From Pisolithus tinctorius (lineage: Eukaryota > Basidiomycota > Agaricomycetes > Boletales > Pisolithaceae): a stretch of DNA of 64,000 bases. Within the stretch, counting starts at the first letter, position 1, and every line of letters begins with the position of its first letter. This document shows, piece by piece, positions 24,025 through 33,492 of the stretch. The notes under the pieces were generated by a model, which saw only the letters and a program-made list of their open reading frames with translations, searched no databases and had not been told where the DNA came from. A program made the position numbers and the translations under genes. The DNA is taken from assembly GCA_024663395.1 (NCBI GenBank), contig JANFAH010000014.1, forward strand, positions 124,001-188,000, given 5' to 3'.

Positions 24025-25596
24025 ATGCAAGCTTACTCGATCCGCGACGCACGACCTGTGTTCAGCATGAGGGACCAGGCCATTACCTCGCTGTCAGCAG
24101 CTCTGAGGCACGTCAGGGTGCTAATTGACACGGCACTGCAACCCGAAGAGAGCCTGGAGGCGATATACGAGTGGGTGGGGGACTGGGACCAGACCTGGGT
24201 GGGTTCACTAGATACTCGCGCCCTGCGATGCGCTAACAGGTCTCCAGGCTGGGATCTACTCGTGGTGGAAGTACGTCGACGAGAACGAAATCTCCATCCC
24301 GAAGGTGCGTGACGCCAACCTCTGTGAGATGACCGAAGAATCCGCGATACGGCAGAACGAGGTAATCCCTGCGGCGATAGCCATAGCAGATCTTCGTCGG
24401 CCAGAAGGGCAGCGGAGATTCCACATCGACGACGTCTTCGAGGACTACCAGGAGCGGGTCGAGGAGAGAGCGCGTTTGGAGGCTGAGAGGTTGGCCAAGG
24501 CACCGTCAGTGTGTACCCGGGGCCAAACAGCAAGAGAGGAGGGCCAAGACCACGCGCCAGAGGACACCGAAGGACACCCGTCAAGAGGAGTTGCACGTTC
24601 GGCAGGGGGGGGCTCTGGTAGCGCGAGTAAAGGAAAAGGGAAACAGAAGGTGCGTTCCTCGTCCTTGACAACCCCGAGCACGAACGCTGACTCCAACGAA
24701 AATTCCACAGGCCACCAGCGAGGAGGACGAGCTGGCTGATGACGTCGACGATGACGAGGGTGACGGCGAAGGCGAACCAGGTCCTTCTGCAAAGGGACCT
24801 CGCGTGGCTGGAGACAACGAGCCCTGCGAGACGTGTGCACAGGCGAACCTCAGATGCGTCGGGGAGCCAGAATCGTCCTGTAAACGGTGCCAGAAGGCGA
24901 AGCGCAAGTGCTCGCGCTCTCGTAGAGTAGGGAGGAAGGTGAGTGCCGAACAGGTGAAATTCCGCAAGGGGAACGAGCTGACACCACCTTCAGCGAAAGA
25001 ACTCCGGTACCGTTGGGGAAGCAGGCCCGTCCCACAAACAGGTCAAATCGATTACGACTTCGAAGGCGGCCCCGGCAGAACCTGTAACTGGGCCTGCTAA
25101 GAAGCTTACACTGAAAATCCCGGCTCGCAAACGGCAGCCTGATCCGACCCCCACACGCTCCCCTACGCCACAACCGACCCCTTCCCCCCACGATCCCTTG
25201 CCCTCACCTCGTCTCTTTTTCCGCGGGGCTACTCCAACGCCCGGACCTTCGATTCTACCAGCCCCTGTCAATGAACCGCAAACAGAGTTCGAGCCATTTT
25301 TCGCAATTGCGACCGGCTTGTTAAACGAACCAGGAGGTGTCGAAGAGCCAGTCCAGAGCAACACTCCTTCTGCTGCGGAAATTCCGGAGGTCGAGTACCC
25401 ACGCGAGCGGTCGACAGCGAACATCGTCGAGCGTCTGCGAGTGCTCGAGGCGAGGGCCGAGGATGAGGAGTTCGAGTTGGAGCAGGTCTACCGGCTGCTG
25501 GGGATGCTGGCGAGGCGGGTGACATATCGCATCGAGACTGTGCGGGCTAGACAGGAGGAGTTGCGAAGGTTGAAGGACGATCTCCGCGACCTGTAA
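24025..25596 (+). CDS. G2 convergent accessory gene, intact, Zn2Cys6-like
   Basis: Four exons (24025-24198, 24248-24649, 24711-24938, 24994-25596). Introns of 49, 61 and 55 nt, all GT-AG and phase 0, give 468 residues without interruption, opposite to gag-pol. Order: an N-terminal helical region (QAITSLSAALRHVRVLID); a charged middle; an acidic run (SEEDELADDVDDDEGDGEGE); the cluster C-x2-C-x6-C-x7-C-x2-C-x6-C with basic residues between (24825-24911: CETCAQANLRC...CKRCQKAKRKC). This spacing fits the fungal Zn2Cys6 consensus. A Pro/Ser-rich linker (PTPTRSPTPQPTPSPHDP) and a C-terminal coiled coil (LRVLEARAEDEEFELEQVYR, ending LRRLKDDLRDL) follow. Zinc cluster plus coiled-coil dimeriser is the layout of a transcription factor, but the target is unknown. 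The start ATG is the first in frame after the 3' hairpin region. Introns survive because sense genomic RNA carries only their complement. Confidence 0.78.
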
Positions 25597-25720
25597 ATAG
25601 CGTACTAGTGTCTGCGGAATTTTGTACTCGTATGTCCCGAATGTGAAAGAGTCTTTCGTGCGTTGGAATTAGTACTACAGTAAGGAAACGTAAGACTTCT
25701 GAAGGAAAAGTAGTGCGGAA

Positions 25721-25744
25721 TTTTTTTTTTTTTTTTTTTTTTTT
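25721..25744 (-). repeat. A-tract (pol sense) between the convergent genes of G2
   Basis: Twenty-four T on the plus strand, that is A24 in the sense of pol, between the end of pol (25863) and the end of the convergent gene (25596). G5 has A28 in the same place and sense. Confidence 0.8.
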
Positions 25745-25862
25745 AGCGACTTTGTCTCTTTCATGTGAGCAGTGCGGAATTTATATATGAGATGAAACGG
25801 GTATCGATAAAAGAAAGAAGAGAGAAAGAAAAGAAAAGAAAAGAGGTAGAGAGAAGGACGGG

Positions 25863-28800
25863 CTACTCATCTGACTCGTCCAACGGGACGCCAGCGAGCG
25901 TAGGGTCCGGGAACGCTTCGTCTTCAAGACAATCCAGGTCTTGTGGGGAAGCACCAGTCAGCTGGGTGACTTCGATACGAGCGTTATTCCGCGGGAAATA
26001 GGGGTATAGGCGAAAGGCAGCGAAACGGAATTTCGAGACTGCGCCATCTAATTCCGCAAGTATGTACGAACCGCCTTTAGTGCGTCTGATGACGATCATA
26101 GGCCCTAGGTAGCGCGGTTTGGTTTTCCGGTCGAGTTCTAGTTCGATACGGGAATTCCGAACGAGGACAAGCGACCCTGGTTCGAAGTTAAAGTCTTTGA
26201 TGGACCGTGCAAAACGATCGACGAAATCCTTGGCTGAGGCAAAGCGGGATTTTAGGACCATATCGTGGATGCGAGCGAGGTCCTCGGGGCGTTTCTGGAG
26301 TTGGCGAGCACGGTGAGCAATGAGGTCTGTAGTCGAGTAAAATTCCGCCTCGAACGGGGCTAAAAACGTCGCTTCGACCAGATTGAAAGGGAGTCTGGGT
26401 TCAACACCGTGAGCCATATAGAATGGAGAGAACCCGGTTGCCTTGTGAACCGTAACCCTCTCTGCCCAAAATACTGCAGGAGCCACTTCTGACCACTTCG
26501 ACGCTTCCCCACCACAACTCTTTACCATCGCCTCTCTGACATCGAAATGTCGCCGTTCGACGACTCCATTAGCCTGCGAATTATAAGGGGAGATGCGTAT
26601 GTGGCGAATTCCGAAGGTCTTGGAGAGCCAGTCGAGAGCGAGGATGTATGGTCCCCCATTATCTGTGACAATCTCCGCAACGGCACCCCAACGGCACAGA
26701 ATCTGTTCGAAGATGAACTTTCCAATGGACTTGCCTGTCTCTGCACGAAGCATAGCCCATTCGGGGTAACTGGTGAGTGAACAGCGTGCTTGGGTAACGT
26801 AGCGAAACCCGTTCGACTTCGGCATTAAGAACGTGTCCATATAAGCCTTGTAAAACAGGGGTTCGGGGATGGCGACAACTGGCGGTATATGAATGCGATC
26901 CAAACGACGGATCTGGCACTCGTGGCACGATTTAACATACCAACGGACGTCCTGCTCTAGCATGGGCCACCAAAAGCGAGTCAGCAAACGCATACGGGTC
27001 GAGAAGATACCCTTGTGCCCTAGATCGTCGTGGGCCTGGCGGAGAATTCCAAGGCGTTTGTGTGAGGGTACCACTAGCTGATGCCGTCCCTGGGGATCCT
27101 TCCTCCACAGTTCTCCCCCTTTTACGAAATACCGAGTCGCAAGGCGCACTAGGCTCTCCAACTCCGCCTCCTCTAACCCTTCGGGCGTTTTCTTCGTTTC
27201 CAAAAACTCTTTCACCACTTTCATCCTCTCCTCTCTCTGTTTCGCTTTTTCTGACCTCGGAATTTCGGTCTCGAGGTTTTCCGGCATCGATTCTTCAGCG
27301 GTAAAGATACCTAGACTCTGTGACAGGGGGAGGGATGAGTCTGACACGACGCTCGGAATTTCCAAGGGGTAAGGATGGGACTCGAAACGCGCTTCCCTAC
27401 GATTCAAGAGCTCGACTGCAAAAGCCCCACACTCATCGATCCAATCCTCATAGTCCTCGTCTCCCTCCTCATCTTCTTCTGCTCTTGGTCTCCTCGAAAG
27501 TCCATCCGGCGCTGCGTGCTTGTGTGCTGGAACATGTATGAGCTCGAAGTCGAATAGGAGAATTCCGGCGATCCAGCGATTTATGGTCGCGTTAGGCTGT
27601 AGGTCGGGATTGTTAATCATCCCTTTGATGTACCGCGCATCCACCTCAACAACTAAATTCCGCACGCCGAAGATATGAAGTCGGACGTCATGCAAGGCTC
27701 GGAAAAGCCCAAATAATTCTAGCTTAGCTTGGCTGTAGCGACGTTCGCGTTCATTGAGAGTTATCGAGCCGAACCTAGCAGGGTAGCGTTTGCCATCTTC
27801 CCCCTCCTGCATGAGGAGATACCCGACAGCAATGTTAGAAGTGTCGACAGCTAAAATGACTTTGTTTTCGGAATTATAGTCGATAGTTCGTAACGCAGGG
27901 GACGAGACGATCGCACGGCGGAGGTACTCCATCGCTTCCCTATGCTCGTCACGGAATTCGAAGGGGACGTCCTTCTTGGTCAGCTCGACGAGGGGACGGG
28001 CATGTTTGGCGAAGTCTTTGATGAAGATCCTGCAGTACGAACAGAGACCTAAAAATCCACGTACTTCAGTGACGTTTGTGCAGTACGGCCAATCTTTAAT
28101 CTTTTGGACTTTAGATTCGTCCGGAATTCTACCCTCGAACGACACCTTGTGCCCGACCACTATGATAGACGGCGCAGCAATGACGCATTTCTTTGCTGAC
28201 ACGGTGGCTCCTGCATGATGCAGATGGTGTAAGACTCGGTTGACGTTCTGCAGGTGCTCCCAGATGAAGCGTCTAATCCCGGAATTCTGTGGAATCGTTT
28301 CGTAGGTCCCGTCGGGATTTTGGTAGCGAGATTTGGGACCTTTAATGGGACAGTCGTCGATAAACGGGATGGTGACTTCCAGAATTTCGTCTTTTAAAAT
28401 CCAACAGACGTCTCCGTGGAAAATTTGGACGGCATTCGTGTAGCCCATAGGAAGTTTGGTGAGTCGAAGAGTACCTATAGGAGTTTGGAAGGTAGTGAGG
28501 TCGCGGTAATCGTCGTGTATGGTGCGATGATCATATCCGACCATAAGATCTAAAATTCCGTAGACCGAATGACAAGCGAAGGCTTCAGCAATCGAATCGA
28601 CGAATGGGGGAACGGCTGAGTCCTGGATAGAAACGGCGTTTAGAGGTTGTAAGTCATGTACGAGGCGCAGAGATTTTCCGTCCTTCTTGACTACGCAGAA
28701 CCATTTTGAGCGGTAAGACGAAGTAGACGGTTCATAAACCCCCGCGGAAATCTTTTCCTTGATGATATTAACAACTTCACGGAAAATAGCCGGAGGAATG

Positions 28801-29474
28801 GGAATATTCCGCTCGACCCAAGGCTTGTGTGCTAGCGTAGGTATCTTCAGGGGCGGGAACATGTCTTCTCGAAAGGTCCCTCTTTCCGAAGCGTCCCAAG
28901 CAAAGGCATCTTCTTGCTCCCTGACTAACCACCGTACTAGGTCTAACTCTGTAGGCCAAAGGAACCTTGCCGGGTCCAAATCGAGTTCGTCAGCTCTTTC
29001 CTGAGTAAACCTGGAACCTGGCACGAACGGAGGGGGATGAGTAGGTAAGACAGGCAGATCTGCGAGTGGGTCTTCGGCCTCCCAACGCTCTACCCGGAAT
29101 TCTGCTGGCATCGACGTCGGTACCCGGCCTCACCTTCCTCGCTACAGGTTTGTACTTTAAGACATGATAAACGGGATCGAACTGATAAGTAGAGCGTAAG
29201 GCAGAAATTGTCAGTGGAGAAAGGGTAGTAGCGGTCGAGAACAGGAAAGGATCAGTCGGAGAAACGGAACTGGTGTCAAAGGGATCGACAGGAGGCGTAA
29301 TGTTGCCTCGAAAGTCGTAGATAAATACCGCAGCGGAATTTACGGCAGAGTCTGTGGGTAAAAACGTGGAAGACTTCAAAGGGTATAAAGATGGATCAGA
29401 AACATAAAGTGAACACACGGAGAAAGCGCAGTCCTGGTCTCCTCGTAGATCGTACGAGTCCTCGACCGATACTA
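25863..29474 (-). pseudogene. G2 Pol (RT, RNase H, integrase) reached by -1 frameshift, one frame break
   Basis: After the gag stop the -1 frame runs LVSVEDSYDLRG...KYKPVARKVRP and then loses frame at a run of three C on the plus strand (29123-29125; one base too many). It continues as a 1,082-residue open frame from MPAEFRVERWEAEDP to LDESDE. RT: RSKWFCVVKKDGKSLRLVHD, YTNAVQIFHGD, and catalytic FIDDCPIKG in place of YxDD. RNase H: VILAVDTSNIAVGYLL, RYSQAKLELFGL. Integrase zinc finger H-x3-H...C-x2-C in LRQAHDDLGHKGIFST and SCHECQIRRLD; core MDTFLMP, TDNGGPY, SQANGVVERRH. The end has a GPY/F-like RYLGPM and no chromodomain. The lineage is Ty3/gypsy with the long gag/protease typical of basidiomycetes. 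A single indel separates it from an open Pol. Confidence 0.88.
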
Positions 29475-31742
29475 AAAACCCTGCTCGGGTGGATTCATGT
29501 GGCGACGCATTTGTTTTCGCGCAAAGAAGTCTTCTTCGTCTTCGGAATTTACGAAACGTGGAAGGGGTTGCAGCCTGTTGCGAGGTCGTGTCGGAATTAA
29601 GACTTGTTTACCGGAATTAGGGTCGCGGATTTCTAGAGACTGTTCTCCGTCAGGGAAATCGCGAAGGACGCTGGAGAGTAGGCAGAAGAAGGGTCGACCG
29701 AGAAGTAAGTCGAAAGGCGCGCGATCAACGACCTGGATTTGTAGATGAGCCTCGACGTTTCCTATGTGCAAAGTGGCATTCTCTATGACCCCAAGGGTGC
29801 TTTCTTTAGATTGGTTAGCGGCCTCCAGAGTCATGGTCATGTCAGTACGGAGAGGGGCCTCTAAGGCTTCCCACAACTCCCGTCGCAAGGCCACTACCTG
29901 GCATCTGCTGTCCAAAATACATTCGACATGGAGTTTGTCCATCAAGATCCCGTCGACAGCACGTAAGGGAGCCGTAGCGAGGCCCACGCACTTCCCTTCT
30001 GTGTCTCTAACCCAGTACTGCTCATAGGACGCCCAAGCAGCCGAGGGAGTCGCGTCTGATGCGGTTTCTAAACTCCCAATAGTTATCTTCTTCGTCGCAG
30101 CTAGTTCTCTGATCTGCTTGCGAATCTCTGGGCTAACAGCTAATAGATCTTTAGTAGAGATTTCCATTTTTGCGTCTAAGACTTGGTTTACGATCCGCTT
30201 GGTCGCCGCAGCTTCATCAAAACTGCTTTGGTAACGGAATTGGGGTGCGGAATTTGTAGTTGGCTTAAGTTTCTGGAGGTCTGTAAGATTAGGAGCAACC
30301 GGAGTTTTTCCGGCTATTGGGGCTTCCGAAGACGAGGCGGGGTTAGCTGGAGCGGAATTACTGACTGGGATAGGAGGCACCGGCGCGTTGGCCGACGCTG
30401 GGACTGCTAGTGCCGGCCTTTGACGACGAACCGGGACTTCTACGCCGTCGAAGCGGGCTGTCTTCTTTTTCTTGATAGCGTTCTTCAACTCTTCTACCTG
30501 CGCATAAGCCCTTGCTAAGGCACGTTGGTCTTCTTCGTCAGCATCCTCCTCTAGGTTTTCGTCGACTAGATAGGAAGAGGGGTGTAGGTCGACTTGGTAT
30601 TCCGAAACATCTTCATTGCTGAAGAACATTGTGCTGACGAGATGGGGAGGAGTTTCACGCCCGCGGGATGAGGTTGACTGCTGGCCGGGTCGCTGAACTG
30701 AGACGAGGTTTGCCGAGGCAATGATCGAGTCGCGCATGGCGAGGAAGTTATCGATCTTTTCCTTGAAGTTACGGCCTGCAGCTGTCCTAGGAATATCAGA
30801 GCCGTCTGGCATGAAAACCCTCCCTCCAATCAGGGAGCATTTCCCAGCTTGTATGTATTCGTGACACAGCGCACATTCTGCAGTTCTGTGCCCATCTGTT
30901 CCTCCGCAGAAGAAACACCGTGGATCGAAGGAACGACGGAATTGTCCTTCTTGACCTTGTTGGGGGGGCAGAGTAGGAACAGGTTGCTGAGTGACATGAG
31001 CATATTCTCGCTTCAGGATAGTAGGAACGGCTGGCGAGGAAGATGGAGCGGAATTCTGGGGAAACAGTGCTGACGACTCTGGTTGAGGGAGGTTCCGTTT
31101 GGCCCCACTGAGGAGGTAGTTGGCGTGTTTATAGACTATATCGAACTCCCATGGTTCGTCAATGTCATGATCTAAGTCAGAGAGTTGCAATCGCGTGAGC
31201 AAGGAATTCCGAAATCTCGGGGGAAACCCCTCAAGGAATTTCTCGTTGATGTAGTCCTCGGGGAGTTTCTTCTTCTTCTGGATGAGGCCGAGGATGCGTC
31301 GGAATTCACGGACGTATTTCCCGAGATCTTCCAGTGATCCCATCGGTTTCTGAACTTGATGGTAGAGTAAGGTTTCAAGGTCGGCTTTAGTATAGCGACG
31401 ATCTTTCACCGAGGCACCTGGATAGTAGTTCAGGAGTTCTTTGGAAAACGCATCCCAGTCATTGAAGCCGTCGGTTGCGGCGTCTAAGGTTGACCAAAAC
31501 TCCGCCTCGTTGTGGTCAGCGTAACGAATGACCCAGTGGATCTTATCTTTCCCGGTGTCAAGGCCAGCTTCGACACAGAGTTGTTCGACGTCTTCAAGGT
31601 AGCGAGTGATGTCTTCGGTACGACCGGAAAACTTCGGGGCTTTGTTGGAACCCCTGAGTGGCATGTCTCTTGCTCCAGACATTATGCGAGGTGGTACGGG
31701 GATCTGGATCGGAATTCGGGGAAGGATAGGAGCGGAATTCAA
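29472..31742 (-). CDS. G2 Gag with zinc knuckle and retropepsin-like end
   Basis: 756 residues, uninterrupted. N-terminal Gag core (APKFSGRTEDITRYLEDVEQ, SLEDLGKYVREFRRILGLI), a zinc knuckle variant CFFCGGTDGHRTAEC (C-x2-C-x5-H-x4-C), and a long Pro/Ser-rich linker. The C-terminal protease-like domain (CILDSRCQVVALRREL, DLLLGRPFFCLLSSVLRDFPDGEQ) resembles the domain often annotated DUF4100 in basidiomycete transposons. The catalytic triad position reads DSR; element G3 keeps DSG here, so a GGA to AGA change may have inactivated the protease. The frame ends GGT TTT TAG at the frameshift site. The ATG at 31742 is the first of two (the other is at MSGARDM); the true start is uncertain. Confidence 0.9.
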   Translation of the reverse strand: MNSAPILPRIPIQIPVPPRIMSGARDMPLRGSNKAPKFSGRTEDITRYLEDVEQLCVEAGLDTGKDKIHWVIRYADHNEAEFWSTLDAATDGFNDWDAFSKELLNYYPGASVKDRRYTKADLETLLYHQVQKPMGSLEDLGKYVREFRRILGLIQKKKKLPEDYINEKFLEGFPPRFRNSLLTRLQLSDLDHDIDEPWEFDIVYKHANYLLSGAKRNLPQPESSALFPQNSAPSSSPAVPTILKREYAHVTQQPVPTLPPQQGQEGQFRRSFDPRCFFCGGTDGHRTAECALCHEYIQAGKCSLIGGRVFMPDGSDIPRTAAGRNFKEKIDNFLAMRDSIIASANLVSVQRPGQQSTSSRGRETPPHLVSTMFFSNEDVSEYQVDLHPSSYLVDENLEEDADEEDQRALARAYAQVEELKNAIKKKKTARFDGVEVPVRRQRPALAVPASANAPVPPIPVSNSAPANPASSSEAPIAGKTPVAPNLTDLQKLKPTTNSAPQFRYQSSFDEAAATKRIVNQVLDAKMEISTKDLLAVSPEIRKQIRELAATKKITIGSLETASDATPSAAWASYEQYWVRDTEGKCVGLATAPLRAVDGILMDKLHVECILDSRCQVVALRRELWEALEAPLRTDMTMTLEAANQSKESTLGVIENATLHIGNVEAHLQIQVVDRAPFDLLLGRPFFCLLSSVLRDFPDGEQSLEIRDPNSGKQVLIPTRPRNRLQPLPRFVNSEDEEDFFARKQMRRHMNPPEQGF
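29475..29481 (-). promoter_or_regulatory. putative -1 ribosomal frameshift heptamer GGGTTTT
   Basis: In the gag frame the text is CAG GGT TTT TAG, so G-GGT-TTT fits X-XXY-YYZ and abuts the stop codon. The -1 frame continues directly into Pol. G3 keeps the same heptamer followed by TGA (50529-50535). Confidence 0.6.
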
Positions 31743-32178
31743 GAGAGTCGAGGCAAGAGAATTCTGTACGGGTATTTGAGTAGAAAGGGAGGTAGCGGAA
31801 TTTGCGATTAGGGAATGGGAAGGAAGTAGGAGCTGTTCAGCGGCTAGTTCTGAGTCACTGGGTGGCGAGGACGACGAAGAAGTTAGTTCTGAGAGAGGCG
31901 AAAGTTCTTGACGTTCAGCGGGAGGATCGAAGGGCTTGTCGAAGTCGAAGCCTCCTGGAAACGCTGGGTAAAACGCTGGGGACTCTGGGCTCCGAAAGAT
32001 CTCGTCTAAACCGAGATCTGAGTCTGACGGGTGTGGCTCTGAAATATCTCTAGGATCAGCTACCGGAATTAAGATTTCTGCTGAGGAAATAGATAGTCTG
32101 CGGAAGGGCTCTAAGAGCTCTTCGAGTTCGGTTCTTTGACGAGTGGGTCATAAGGATCTCCTTTCCAGATCTACAGAC

Positions 32179-32196
32179 CCCTCGCGGTGGGCTCCA
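32179..32196 (-). promoter_or_regulatory. G2 tRNA-type primer-binding site
   Basis: Element strand TGGAGCCCACCGCGAGGG, six bases inside the 5' LTR. It starts TGG, as expected for pairing to a tRNA CCA end. The same 18 bases occur in G3, two bases inside its LTR. The tRNA would have acceptor strand GCCCACC and U at position 73; I cannot name it. Confidence 0.7.
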
Positions 32197-32202
32197 AAAC
32201 GT

Positions 32203-33200
32203 TGTGGGACACGACTTCTGGGAAGCGTGCGACTAGAGGAAGGGTGAAGGGAGAATTCCCTAGGATCGTCCCAAGGGGTACTGTGTGGAAGGAGAGGTCG
32301 AGAAAGGGCTTAGAAGCGGTGGGGAAATTCGAGCGAGAGTTGCGGAATTTAATTCCGGGCAGATGTAGACGCGTGAGGAGCAGCAAGATGGGTATATGAA
32401 ATTCCGAGGGGGTCGCTACGTGTCAAGAGGAGCGAATTCGAAGCGAAAGGGACACGGGATTAGGTGTGCAGGGCTGGAGGACGCGAGAGACACGAAGACC
32501 TCTGGGGACACTGAAGACGCAGCAGACTCTATGTACGCACTTTAGACTCTCGAAACTCTCGAACTCGCAGAACACACATGGATAGCGACTCAAAAGGTGG
32601 GTGCCCTATTTTCCGACATCATGACGGAATTATATAGTACAGGGAAAGTAGGTACGAGTCGGAGTAAGGTGGGGCGGGAAAACTAAAAGACCAGAAAATA
32701 AAGGAAGGGACGTCAGACGTCAGCGAAATACAGAAGCACGTGAAATAGACCGTTGGGTAGTAGACGAGAGCAAGAGCGGGACAACGGTAAGGGGTATCTT
32801 CCAACAGAACGAGAGTATGCGTACAAGTGGGAGGTGGAGCCGAGTGGCACAGGAGGGCAGAGCGTAGCGTACTGGCACGAAGTCCAGCTTGCGGAATTTA
32901 GGGCGACAGGGGAATCCGGAGTTTTTTAGAGGAAAGTGGCACGGACGATTGGTGACGTGGCTGAGGGGAGGCACGGCTACTGAATTCCGGATGACTCTGC
33001 ACGAATGCGGAATTTCCAGATCAGCGTTTTGATGACTGAGTGACATGCGGAAGGTCGGTAGAAACTCCGAAGGCGACAGGGGTTGGGAGGAAACACGAGG
33101 TCACGAGTGGGAAAAATTCCGAAACGGGTTTGTCATAGAGGCCTGCGGAATTTAGTGACAGGTTCCTGTTCCAGCCTCAGGGAGTATACGGCTCCCTACA
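32203..33200 (-). repeat. G2 5' LTR
   Basis: 998 nt, six differences from the 3' LTR, each a CpG transition (for example C22898 versus T32341). Confidence 0.95.
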
Positions 33201-33492
33201 TCGGGCTCATCTGAGCTCGACTCTGATGAGTTGCATGAGGAGGCCAACTGGTTAAGAACCCACAGCGAAGACGAGGAGGAGGAGGCCAGAGGGGAAGATG
33301 AACCCATGGCCGAGGCCGAGTAGTTTCGTAGCATATGGTCTTGTAGTTTTTTCCTTCTGCAAATGTCATGTGTCCAGTGTCCAGTAAAGTAAGAGAAACA
33401 GAAGAAAGGGAAAACGAGGTAAGTAAGAGATCAAAGAAAACTAGATACTGATAGAAAACAGAAAAGAAGCTGAGGCCGGTTGAGACTGGTCC

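Larger units (their letters stand above)
22755..33204 (-). mobile_element. G2: recent Ty3/gypsy element with -1 frameshift site, 4-bp TSD TCGG
   Basis: The LTRs 22760-23757 and 32203-33200 are 998 nt each (TGTGGG...CCTACA) and differ at only six positions. TCGG flanks both sides (22756-22759, 33201-33204). On the minus strand: 5' LTR, tRNA-type primer site, gag with protease-like end, frameshift site, pol, a pol-sense A-tract, a convergent plus-strand gene, hairpin and purine tract, 3' LTR. No chromodomain is seen. It is young, yet the protease box reads DSR instead of DSG and pol has one frame break near 29123, so this copy is probably defective. CGGAATT and its complement recur throughout. 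Confidence 0.95.
21828..33323 (+). pseudogene. G1 convergent accessory gene, Zn2Cys6-like and coiled coil, interrupted by G2
   Basis: Plus strand, opposite to G1 gag-pol. Exon 1 is 21828-22216 (MSESRPIS...), with a GT-AG intron at 22217-22268. Exon 2 is 22269-22759, then the G2 insertion, then 33205-33323. Removing G2 and one TCGG copy gives exactly 999 nt with no stop until TAG at 33321, so the gene was open when G2 landed. The product is 332 residues: a highly charged helical region rich in Glu/Lys/Ala (about residues 45-125), then a cluster C-x2-C-x6-C-x12-C-x2-C-x6-C (22270-22371) resembling fungal Zn2Cys6 DNA-binding domains. A Lys/Arg-rich stretch, a hydrophobic helical segment and a very acidic C-terminus (EDEEEEARGEDEP) follow. 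Role unknown; a DNA-binding regulator is inferred. G2, G3 and G5 have counterparts in the same place. Confidence 0.8.
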
